A stretch of 32,467 nucleotides of DNA, taken from Hypsibius dujardini. Taxonomy: Eukaryota; Tardigrada; Eutardigrada; Parachela; Hypsibiidae. A model generated the notes under the pieces. The model had not been told where the DNA came from. It searched no databases and was given only the letters and a program-made list of their open reading frames with translations. The stretch covers positions 1-32,467 of the forward strand of contig LRSR01004950.1 of NCBI GenBank assembly GCA_001579985.1, read 5' to 3'. Both the position numbers and the translations under genes were made by a program. Positions 19,390-28,730 of the stretch are shown here, piece after piece (the first letter of the stretch is position 1; every line of letters starts with the position of its first letter).

Positions 19390-20430
19390 CAAAGGCTCAT
19401 GTTTTTACGTATTTTTTTGCCAGAACTGCATTCGAACTTTCGGACAAAATAATACTCGTGTTTGCTGATCTTGACGTTTTAAGATAAAGGTTATTCTGAA
19501 TACCCGCTATGTCCGCGAGGTATGCGTAACTGCATTTAAGTTTAACTTACTTAGTTCTAAGTTTTAAATTTTAAAATGCGTGACGTTTTAATCCAGCCGC
19601 AATAAAGGTGAAGTTTGTTTGATTTCCAAACAATTTTGCAGCGTAAGCAATTTTCCCCTACGTGCTGAAGTATCCCGCATTCTTAAGATTCTACGCTGAG
19701 TGACCCATTGTGCTGACGCGCAATTAATTATGAAGTATTCCGATCATTTTAAATTTGGCTACCGTACTCAATCAACTGAGCCACCATTTTGCTGAGTCGG
19801 CGGTACCACATATTCCCATAAGTAAGATGCGCGACGTTAAACGTAGAATGGCTTGATGGGTATCACAGTGAAAAATTTCCAAGTGTTTTTTTAAAGATCA
19901 AGGTTACTCTGAAGTGACAATTTCGTGTACGGAGCGTGATAAAAATCCGCGTGTGAAGAATCTTTTCACATTCGGTGCTGCTCGATCGTTTCTCTGTCGA
20001 TTTTTAGGTGTCTTGCTAGGAACAAATTTTTCTCCTAATCAGTGTCCATACGTTGTCCAATAATTCATGTACCGTAGATTATATTGCTAGAGCCCTGTAG
20101 TGAACGCGTCCAAAAAAAACCTATAACACGAGTCACTTCGGTTCGACCGAGGTGCGGTGGATGGGCGTTAATAACTACGTGCGATTGAACATCCTCTAGT
20201 CACTGTGTAAATTACCGTTTTCCATACATTCTATGATAGATACAGCTCCATCGCAGGACAATGATTCGCAACCTTTGTAGTCCTTACTGAGTTAATCAAT
20301 TCGTTTTCTTAAGCTCTGGATTGTCGGCATCTCTTCAATCACTGGCACATAAAGTCGAGTAAAATGCGGATATTTTGTTGAATAAATATTGAGTAAATGA
20401 AGGTGTTTCTAATGAGGGTTATATTTTTCC
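19390..20430. other. Stretch without a supported gene
   Basis: There is no long frame on either strand. A T-arm-like GGTTCGACC occurs near 20138, but the flanks do not form a tRNA. Confidence 0.4.
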
Positions 20431-20432
20431 AG

Positions 20433-20590
20433 CTAGCTAACGCCTTCTGCAATATCAGGAGCCGTACTAGTTTCGTCTCCATTGTTGTACTCCTCCAAGT
20501 CCTCTGGTGATGCCATCATTGCGTTCCGTTGATCCACCGTTTGAGCATGCTGTTTTTGGAAGGGTATGTCTATCATGACGTCGGTCTCTA
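20433..20590 (-). pseudogene. Short C-terminal exon-like block
   Basis: A minus-strand frame of about 50 codons is acidic and polar, contains the motif SPEDLEEYNNGDE and ends with TAG at about 20433. Its composition is typical of a disordered C-terminus. It follows the block at 20720-21440 in another frame, as expected for an exon after an intron or for a frameshift. Confidence 0.35.
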
Positions 20591-20719
20591 ACCGTTGTGA
20601 AAATCCCAGTGAAAACGCGGGTGTTCATTTAGAGAAAAGCCTTATTCGTTTAGTTTCGCGATACTACTGGGGTCAGCCATCAGATAGTACTCGATGCTTT
20701 TAAGCATGAGGATAGGACT

Positions 20720-21440
20720 GTTGACTAAAGCTGGCGTTGAGCATTAGTTGTGGTACATCTTCTTTTGAACACACCGTCAAAAATTACGTTTGATGACGGG
20801 CGTCGCAGGAGGTGCATCTCCTCAAAAGGGTATGGCATCCTCTGTAAATCCATGATTTCGGAAAGAATTGTAGTCGCAATGGTTGCCTCTTGCTGTATTT
20901 CGAACCATTCATGTCTGTTTGTTTGTACATTTTCAATGTGGAATGGTTGGTAGTTTTAAAGGACGCGTTCCAGAACTGGTTTTCTTTTGTGTTATTTATC
21001 ATCGAGCGGATCCGCACCGAGTTTTAGAAGATCTACAGTGCGTCGCCAGAACTCTGTAAAATCTGTTAAAATTCCGATCTGTCCGGACGGTTTGTCAAGC
21101 TTCCATAAATATTTGCGAGCGTAAACATCCCATGGACTGTTCTTATGTGTGTTTGAGTTGATGGTTGTAGTTGAGTATTTCCAGTTCCAGCGTTGTTCAG
21201 GTTTGCGTAATCCCTTCGACAGTCCGAAATTCCAACAAACGTCTTTGACGTAACGAACAAATATACCGTGATCGCCGCTGTTAATGTTGAGTTCCCTTTG
21301 CGACGTGAGCTTGAGTTCCCATATGCGTTGCGCGCGTATTTCGGTTAGGACCTCTTCGGACTCCAGAGAAAGAGTGATTTTGGTGTTTTCATCTTGCTTG
21401 GTATCGTGCAGAATTGCTCGACAGTCGGCGAATTTTAATT
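20720..21440 (-). pseudogene. Unrecognised protein-coding block, broken by two stops
   Basis: A minus-strand frame runs about 148 codons from 21440 with no stop and protein-like composition (for example KFADCRAIL, then RKYLWKLDKP). TAA occurs at 20994-20992 and another stop follows about 12 codons later. The same frame then stays open for about 75 more codons to a stop near 20722. There is no internal ATG start near the 5' end, so this is an internal exon or has lost its start. The two close stops in an otherwise open frame suggest a recent pseudogene. I do not recognise the family. Its 5' end is 47 bp from the oppositely oriented MULE-like gene. Confidence 0.45.
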
Positions 21441-22025
21441 TAATTTAAAATAGTAATTTACAGCCTGTTTTCTACACTTCAGGCAGAATCGTTTGTGCCG
21501 TAAAGAGCAACATCGTCAGCAAGAGCGGAGGAGTTGTCAACCTTAATTCTGTCGCGCAAATAATGTCGCAAAAATCAATCATTATTGACCGCTATGCCAA
21601 GAAAGCGCTGAAAAATCATCAGGGAATCGAAGACTTAGCTGCCTCATACAAGGCAAAATTCGGTACTCCAACGTGCCCCATCCGCAATATAATCATAGCC
21701 TATTCGTATGTGATCATGCTGGTCACGGAACAGAAATTGGCTAATTTGACGCGTTTCTGCACTGTCGATAACGGATTGGTGATGTAGGTCAACACAACGT
21801 TTATTGCTGTGCATGTGCCTCGTTACTTTAGTAGTCTGCCGTCATTTGCCTCTTCGCACCGAGCACGGATTCCCATCCGCTGTTCATTTTGTTATCGCCA
21901 TCGCCGGTGCGGCGCTTTGGCATGCGGATAAGGATGCGGTCAGTTACAGGAAAATGGCGTCAATGCTACTGGTCGCTGCTCCAGGCCTGAGAGATATTAG
22001 ACTTATTGGAACTGATAGTGATCAG

Positions 22026-23418
22026 GTACAAGTACGAAGGGCAACTGAAAGTCTTGACACCTCATTTTTTAAAACTAGGAATAAAGCAGATATAGGAATT
22101 TCGCCCATGCAAACGGATAGAGGGAAGACCGATGACCTAGATAAAAAATAAATAGGGCACACAACGAAAAACGGGCCAGAGAGAGGCGAGCAGACGCAGG
22201 CCACTCTCGGCAGTTCACACGCCCAGTCAGCTGTTCCATAGCTAATTACACTATCTTCAGCCGCGTGGCTGATCATCTTTTGATTTTTAAATAGTCTTTC
22301 ACTCAACCGATATTTTATCCGTTTACACCGAATTTTTTTGGGAGAAGCAGGGCTATCTATTGATGTCACGTTATTGAGATTATTTAATTACAGGATGAAG
22401 AAGTTTTACGTGGAAGATTTTTTATCGCTTAAGAATTCTCCCACAAAATGTACTTTCGAAATATCCTCGTACCCTCCGCGCCGTAATATCTATTTCTTCT
22501 CGTTTATCTCTTGGAAAGACTAGCCATTTGATGCACTTTCGTTGATCAAAAAGCAAAAGGATTTTAGCGGGAGGTATGGGGTATGAAAACTTTTTGAGAT
22601 CGTCTAGCATTGCAGAAGCTGCTGCGCGACTTAAATTCAGCTATTTTGGTTCTTCCCCCGAAACTTTTTGTCTTCGTTTGCAATGACAAAGGGTTTTTGA
22701 TTGATACTTGCGCATATGATCGTACGTTTAAAAAAAATGAGTGTAATTCGTTTCACTTGCAAGTTGGCTAAGGATGAATTTTGAGAAGTAAGCCAAGGTT
22801 TGTGCAGTCTGAAATTATCTGAGGCGTCATCATTCGGATTTTACAATTCAGCTACAAAATTTAACGAAGTCTTCCGATTGATAAACAAAGCCCTTTCAAT
22901 TCTCTTGTTTTTACCAGGTTTTCAGAAATGAAATGTCATATAAGGGAGCACAGAGCCGAGAAAATTTGATTTGACGCCCCAAATTTGGCAGTCTGAGAAG
23001 CAATCTTGGCCGTCTTCCCCAACATTGAAATCTTATTTAATTGGTGTTGTGGCATTCGGATCTAAAATCTCTTTTTATTATTTTTGAAGAAGCAATGATC
23101 CTGAATTCTTTTGGCTGTTTCAGCTTTGAGCCATTTCTCAATTAAACGATTCACAAGTGAAAAAAATTGGGGACAGGATTAGTTGAGTCTTCCGCTGCAT
23201 GTCTCCCTCAAGATTTGTTTTTGCTAATTGACAACAAATTCTTCGAATCAATTTTTTTAATTCATTTGAGGTTGGCTACTAGAATCAGAATCAAGTTGGT
23301 TAAATGAATAGTAGATTCTTTATAATAAATTGGGTTTCAAGACTCAGTTTGTCCCTCTTACTGATCATTTTCAGTTTTCGAGATTGAACCTTCTTCCAAC
23401 TGTAATTTTTTTTGACAG
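22026..23418 (+). other. Intron 1 of the MULE-type gene
   Basis: It starts CAG/GTACAAG and ends TTTGACAG, and joins two exons in phase 0. The sequence holds no recognised gene. Short frames on both strands lack motifs. Confidence 0.5.
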
Positions 23419-24259
23419 ACCCTGTGGGAAGCTTTCATGAAAATTTTTCATTTGTTTAAGCACATCCTCTGTCAGATACATTTGACTGATAATCTCATCC
23501 ACCAGATCAAGAAGTGCCAGATTCGTGAGCATCAATCCGTTATTTTGGAGGCAGTTTTCGGAAGACGTATTGGCTGCGACAGCAAGTGGACCAGATGTCT
23601 GATTGACTTCTCTGGAGACGCACTGGGTCGTTTGGTGGAATGTTGGAAGAGTTTTGGAGCCGGAGGAGAAAACTTTGCTCAGTACTTCGTCAAATTGAAG
23701 GCGCCTTTGCTTGAAATTCATTACAGTGTAAGTAAGATTTAGCTGCGTTGTGAACTCAAGGGGTATTTGCGCACGGGAAAACCGCCAACGAATTAATTTT
23801 TTGTAAAGGACTTCAAGATCTCTAGTTTCATTTTTTTATAACTAACTTTATTATGCATACATTGATTACTTGTATTTGTACCTACCAATGAACAAGGTCA
23901 CTAAAACCAAAGTGCCTAATTTTTTTGGCCTAAAAGATAAAGGAAGAAATTTATAACTAGATGTTTTAATCTTGTGCTCACTAGCGGCACTTAATAGTAC
24001 TACAATGGATCGTACCAAACAAGTGAAAAGATTATTGATCAGTATTTTGAATCGAGGCATGTGTACCGCCAAAAATGCTGAATCTCTCGCGATTGTCTCA
24101 CAGCGCGAAGTACAGTACGAGGTATTACCTGTATTGCTATGTACCCCTCATCCACGTAGAACAATGGCAATGCAAAAAACTGATCACTACTCCGAATGAC
24201 TGAAATCACATGAACATGCTCTATTCGAAAACAATATTTTCAATTTACTTTTATTAGCA

Positions 24260-24720
24260 TGGAATGCTTGGTGTAGTAGCAATTGTCTAGTATGAGACTA
24301 ATACTTAGATATCATAGTACTAGTATCAGAATAAGACTTGTTTTCGGAAATTAGCATTAGTCTTTTTTCAGCCGAAAAATACTAATAATTATACATATTA
24401 GTACTAGTACCAAAAATCTTTAATACTTGTCGGTTTTAGTTAGATGAATTTTGACACTAGTACTACTATGTACAATTACTAGTACTTGTCAGTAAGAAAA
24501 CGATTGATCCCTGATACTAGTACTCCTTCTTAATACTAGTACTAGTACGTGTAATTACTAGTATTTATCGCTAGGAAAATGACTGATTCTTGAAACAAGT
24601 ACTAGTATGTATAATTACCAGTATTCGTGGGTAGGAAAACTATTGATCCCTGATACTAGTACACCTTCCTGATACTAGCACAAGTATGTATAATTACAAT
24701 TAGGAACACATACTAGTACC
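24260..24720. repeat. ACTAGTAC-rich degenerate minisatellite in an intron of the MULE-type gene
   Basis: Many ACTAGTAC palindromes recur within longer degenerate units of roughly 58-62 bp. Each unit combines GTAATTACTAGTA, a GGAAAA...TTGATCC block and TGATACTAGTAC. Related motifs trail to about 24910. It lies between exons ending at 24121 and starting at 25145. Confidence 0.75.
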
Positions 24721-25570
24721 ATTATCAGGGATCCTATTCCTACGAAGTATCTTTCATCTTCTAGACTGAACCACTAGTAGCAGATTCACTTCAATTTCAA
24801 TTCGCTTAGCGATCGGAAGGATGTCGGTAGAAATAATACCAATTCGTGACACTAGAACTAATATAAATGATTACAAGTAGTGTTATAATTATAATTACTA
24901 GTAATAGTTTGCTGGCTACATCACTATTCAACATATCAAAAGTGAAATGATTTCACTTTAGGATAACTAGTTTAAAGTAGGAAAAGTTAACTATATAAAG
25001 AATTTTTGGCTAATTATTAATAGAACAAAGCTTTTGTACCTTACCGTACGGAACAAATTGTTATGCCGTTTTCAGGTTGATTTGCGGAAGATGGTTGGAT
25101 CGGAAATTCTTCCATACGACTAGAATACGAACGAGAGTCTTAAGGCATCATTAAAACACGGTGTCAATAAGATGTCGCAGTCTGAGTTTTAGGATCACTT
25201 CAAGGAGTTTTGCCGAAAGCAAAATGATGGCGCTGAGAATGCGGTGCGGAAGTGTGGGGAATGGCGTCTGGTCAACCAATATCGACAAATGTAACTTTCC
25301 GACAACAATCTTCAGGACAAGTCCAAACTGGCTCGGGAAGCAGCGGTTAAACGAATCCACACCCAACCGTATCAGCACCTCCCATCGGAACAAGAAGTCG
25401 AAGAAATCAACAAAATTTGCCGCTTGAAAAGGTGGAAATGATAACATTCACAACCAGAATGTTTTATATTTTTAATTAACCCAAAACACACTGTATGCCG
25501 CTGGGTGAAATTGGAATATACCATAGCGTATTTGTATTAGCTTTTAGCCATAACAGTTCTTTTTTTTCAG

Positions 25571-26013
25571 AGATCCACAAGGAGCCATCCTAGCGGAAAT
25601 TGAGGGACTAAGTCAGGAAATAGTTGCGGACTACTATGATACGGCTACTGACGAGATACTCGCCGCAACTGATCCTGACGGAATCCCAAACGACATTGAG
25701 AAGGCAACCTTTTCCGCCGGGAAGGTGTTCAATTTAATGAACATCAACAATTGGCGAATAGGTGTCCATCTGCAAGTAAACACCAACGCGTCAACGGGAC
25801 GCTTGTCGTGCGACAAGAAGTCCTTTTTTCGCCGCCAGTGGCATATGCCCCGAGGTTTTGGTTGTCGCCATGCATAAAAAACGTCTTCCCGAGTTTGTCA
25901 AGCACTTCAACACCGAACAGCAGAAGGCTCGAATTACTGCCGGATTGTCAAAACTGATGAAATCGTCTCTAACCCAGGGAGCCGGATCAAAATCTCAAGC
26001 TCAATCGACTATC
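25571..26013 (+). pseudogene. SWIM-domain exon of the MULE-type gene
   Basis: After a T-rich acceptor the exon reads for about 90 codons to a GRLSCDK motif. A frameshift then occurs, and the next frame continues with VLVVAMHKKRLPEFVKHF. The order CxK...C..-VAVA-KLPEFVKWF is that of SWIM zinc regions in metazoan MULEs. The position usually occupied by His in the CxH pair appears as Glu here (ICPEVL). The exon end runs into a GTCT microsatellite. Confidence 0.6.
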
Positions 26014-26014
26014 C

Positions 26015-26056
<42 letters not shown>
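26014..26056. repeat. (GTCT)n microsatellite
   Basis: About ten tandem GTCT/CTGT units sit at the end of the SWIM exon of the MULE-type gene, probably at the start of its last intron. They decay into GTTT and CTCT variants. Confidence 0.95.
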
Positions 26057-26060
<4 letters not shown>

Positions 26061-26596
26061 TTGTCTCTCTGTATCGATCTTTTTGTATCTATCTGTTTGT
26101 ACGTCTTGCTGGCTTTCTGGCCCTCTTTCTAAATATCTGTACACTTCTCAATGCTAACTTACCTTCAGGTTCACGTGGTAGACGACAACTCGCTGTTTAA
26201 AGTGCCACCCGATCTGACGAAGCCGGCTCCGCTGATGGGGGAGTTCCAGTTTTGGTTCTTATAAAACTGCTCTTCCAAGCTGAAACGTTGCGAGGCCTGC
26301 AAGGATGATTTTGAAACGACATCGTTTCAGCCGGCTGCACCATTTGATGCTGTCGTTGCGACTAAAGGTCCACGCTCTCGTCTTAAACACGAAGTAGAAG
26401 TGTCGAAGATTGAGAACGTTTATTTGCATCTTATTAAGAAATGCCTGGAGAACTATTGCGGAAGGGAGGTCTATCGGTTCCAGACTTTATCATCTTTTCC
26501 GTTTCACCCTACACAATGGCCAACTTGGAAGTGGCTCACCTACAAGCATTGAAGAAGATGTTCTATGTCTTGTCTTGTTCCTAAGCTGGGAAGAAT

Positions 26597-26745
26597 GGTA
26601 CTGTACTGTTTCGATCATTTGGTGCTGCATTTTAGATCCACCGTATATTATGACTGGAGTGAAGCACAGTGTGTTGCAGCCATAATGTACGGGTAGGTTT
26701 AAATCTCAGCACCAAATGATCGAGAGAGTACAGTATACATCTGGA
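26597..26745. repeat. Imperfect inverted repeat just after the MULE-type gene
   Basis: Arms of about 58-62 bp (26597-26655 and 26683-26745) share GATCATTTGGTGCTG and its complement, TACTGTAC with GTACAGTA, and end at TATTATG / CATAATG. The loop is about 27 bp. It begins 12 bp after the last stop of the MULE-type gene, so it may be a separate fold-back insertion or part of that element's end. Confidence 0.75.
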
Positions 26746-26790
26746 TCGTTCAGTTGTTAGGTTTCATTTTTCGAGCTGTTCATTGAGGTA

Positions 26791-26910
26791 TTCAAAGTTC
26801 GCTTATTTGCAGCGTTTATTTCGTTATTTCAGACTCACTAATCTCCCTGGTTTTGAAGATAAACGAATTTTAGATAGAAAAATAAACGCTGCAAATAAGC
26901 GAACTTTGAA
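26791..26910. repeat. Perfect 31-bp inverted repeat (fold-back)
   Basis: The sequence at 26791-26821 is the exact reverse complement of 26880-26910 (31 of 31). The spacer is 58 bp, and pairing continues inwards with a one-base bulge (TTCGTTAT with ATAAACGAA). Its perfection suggests a recent origin or active maintenance. Confidence 0.95.
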
Positions 26911-26919
26911 CACCCTTGT

Positions 26920-27520
26920 CATTTATTGCAGTAGTAGTTTCATCAACTTCTGCAAATGTTTTAGTTGATAATTTGACTTACGGGAACGGGATTGTAATTT
27001 TTTAAATGTACGTTGCAATCATTGGCAGTTCGGAATATAATGTGATATACAAAATAAATTTATTTGGGTATTTCTGTAATATTTCTATAATAAATGTATT
27101 TCTACTCCCTTAATTGACATATAAGAAGCGCCTCGTGATTTACGTTCTTGTCCTTTATAGAAACGTTATCTTACGAGTTTTCTCCAATGTTTTCCATTTA
27201 AACAATACTTCATTCAGTCAAAGTAGGAGAACTCACTAAACACGAGTCACAAAAACCGTGGTGATACGCAGAGCCACCAGGGTCACATCGGCAACTCACT
27301 CACATGCAGACAAGTAAAAATGCAAACACACAAGATACAGTCGCAGTTCGAAATAAAGCGCTCCACTATATTTTCCACTGAGAGATTGCAAAATACTTAT
27401 TACAAACAGATAAAACACAAAGATTCTCCTCTGGACTAGTGTACCAGCGGGGTACCCAATCTAATCTGCAAAGCGAGCATTATGTAGAGATATGCAAACG
27501 CCACAGGATCTTCCGGTTTA
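26920..27520. other. AT-rich intergenic stretch
   Basis: I see no gene. The short frame at 27439-27624 is opposite the WD40 exon and is a shadow of it. Confidence 0.4.
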
Positions 27521-27529
27521 TCACACTTC

Positions 27530-27917
27530 CTAGACAAAAGCACCTTCCGACAAGAAGAACGGGAGAAAGTCTGTCTCCAGCTTCGTTTCCAGCCGATCCA
27601 TGCGACACTGGACACTTTCGTTGACGCCGCACGCCTTTTGCCCGACGTAGGTCAGTCCCATCTGGCGGCATCTGTTGCGCGAGAACCAGACACGGATGGT
27701 GTAATCGTCAGACACGGATGGTGTAATCGTCGGACGCGGATGGTGTAATCGTCACACACGGTGACCAGTTGCTGTTGATCGGCCGGGTTGAGGGCTACGC
27801 AGTTGACCACACTCTGATGGGTCAAGAAGCTCAGCGTGATATTGTGCTTGCAGTCCCAGATGTAGCCTTTGCTGTTTTCCGCGCCGAAAGCAACACAATC
27901 CTCGAAAACCCCGACGA
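27530..27917 (-). pseudogene. C-terminal WD40 exon of an FBXW5-like F-box/WD protein, frameshifted
   Basis: On the minus strand, after a TTTTCGAG acceptor at about 27918, the exon encodes a WD40 blade pair: a GYIWD motif, then VVNCVALNP, then DDYTIRV, with W-F-S-R following in the last repeat unit and a stop at 27530-27532. The GYIWD...VVN.V.NP...DD.TI..W order matches, from memory, the last blades of FBXW5 (an E3 ligase substrate receptor), with WDR26 as the alternative. A 22-bp unit encoding DDYTIRV occurs three times (27688-27753), so the second and third units shift the frame and the last blade is lost. A possible upstream exon ends at AG/GTGAGGTATG near 28045. Earlier blades are not in the window. 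Confidence 0.6.
27688..27753 (-). repeat. 22-bp tandem triplication inside the WD40 exon
   Basis: Three head-to-tail units lie at 27688-27709, 27710-27731 and 27732-27753. The first two are identical and the third differs at two or three bases. On the coding strand each unit encodes the same seven residues plus one extra base, so each added unit shifts the frame by one. Confidence 0.97.
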
Positions 27918-28240
27918 ATATGAAAAAACATTCATACAAGTGAAATTTGGTGAAACCGAAATGACATTAATTAACCAGGCTTTTCTCCGTCTCAATGATC
28001 TGAAACCATGCATGATGTAAAAGCATACCTCACCTCTGGGTGTATAGGCGCAATGGGCCCTGCAGGTTCAATCAAAAACGACCCCCACGACAGCAGAATG
28101 AACGGACGGGGCTATTTTTACCATATAGTCAAACAACAACCAAGGTCCGCAAACTGCTGCCGCAATAAAGTTACAATTGACTGGAGCCAATCCACGCCAT
28201 TGCGGGATCGAAACAGAAGGCAGTGGCGGCACCTAGGGTG

Positions 28241-28303
28241 AAACTTGGAAGTTCCAGTTCCAAGTTGGAACTTCCAAGTTGGAGCTTCCAAGTTGGAGCT
28301 TCC
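28241..28303. repeat. Short palindromic tandem repeat
   Basis: About four units of 15 bp of the type TTCCAAGTTGGAGC follow a related CTTGGAAGTTCC. Each unit is itself nearly palindromic (TTGGAACTTCCAA), so the array can form hairpins. Confidence 0.8.
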
Positions 28304-28447
28304 GCAATTTAGATACTGTATTTCCTCGATAGATAGCGGCTGTACACGTAAAGCATGCAAGGCATACGCTAACGAGTAGGGGGGCCAGTTTAACGCCACA
28401 CAGCTCGTACGCTGGCGCTATCTGTCAAGGAAGTACAGTGCACCCGA

Positions 28448-28730
28448 GCTTTCGAGTCACTTTGTTGGAATCTCTTGCAAAACAGCTTTGTATTTTCCTT
28501 CTCCATTTCTGCCTTCTTTCTTTCTCTCTTTCTCTCTTTCTCTATTTTCAGACCACATTTTCCAGCCCACGGCGGGTTGGCCTGTCGTTTCAAAAGTCAA
28601 AAGTCCAACCGTGCACGGGTAGAAGTTTTATTTTTATATTCAGGTGAACGAAGCGCGAACATTTCCATCTCTCATTTTCTCGTGTTCAGCTGCCTTGGAC
28701 CCGTCCTTTCGTCCCACTCCCAGCGGTAAA
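28448..28730 (+). promoter_or_regulatory. Synthetase 5' region with two candidate splice acceptors
   Basis: A long pyrimidine run ends in TATTTTCAG at 28551, and a second CTCGTGTTCAG ends at 28689, 41 bp before the ATG at 28731. They could be acceptors of a 5' UTR intron or of spliced-leader trans-splicing. I see no upstream donor exon and no TATA box that I would defend. The whole segment is also present in the duplicate at 17891-18162, where the second acceptor reads GTGTTTAG. Confidence 0.5.

Larger units (their letters stand above)
21487..26584 (+). pseudogene. Intron-containing MULE-type transposase gene, decayed
   Basis: Seven exon-like blocks lie on the plus strand: 21487-22025, 23419-23725, 23985-24121, 25145-25431, 25571 to about 26013, and 26169-26584 (the first contains an internal frameshift). 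Together they give the order of a metazoan Mutator-like transposase: an LTRFC/GLVM segment, a VNTTF box where DTTF is expected, LRTEHG, a GTDSD box for GTDGE, an H-rich segment, KNAESL, a SWIM-type zinc region, and a C-terminal KRCEAC / VYLHLIKKC region. Introns are GT-AG, and their phases match where tested (phase 0 at 22025/23419, phase 2 at 25431/25571). Stops: TAG 21785-21787, TAG 25190-25192, TAA 25292-25294, TAA 26262-26264. Frameshifts lie near 21830, 25840 and 26455. Assignment rests on recalled family motifs. The element could have mobilised DNA; here it is dead. Confidence 0.7.

Noticed and set aside
20120-20165. Possible tRNA T-arm (GGTTCGACC)
   Set aside because: No acceptor stem, D-arm or anticodon arm can be formed from the flanks.
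25151-25447. 98-codon minus-strand frame
   Set aside because: It is antisense to the MULE-type exon at 25145-25431, which has the family motifs and correct splice phase.
26014-26157. CRISPR-like array
   Set aside because: It is a simple 4-bp microsatellite with no spacers, in a eukaryotic context.
27769-28020. 83-codon plus-strand frame
   Set aside because: It is the antisense shadow of the WD40 exon, whose minus-strand frame has clear blade motifs.
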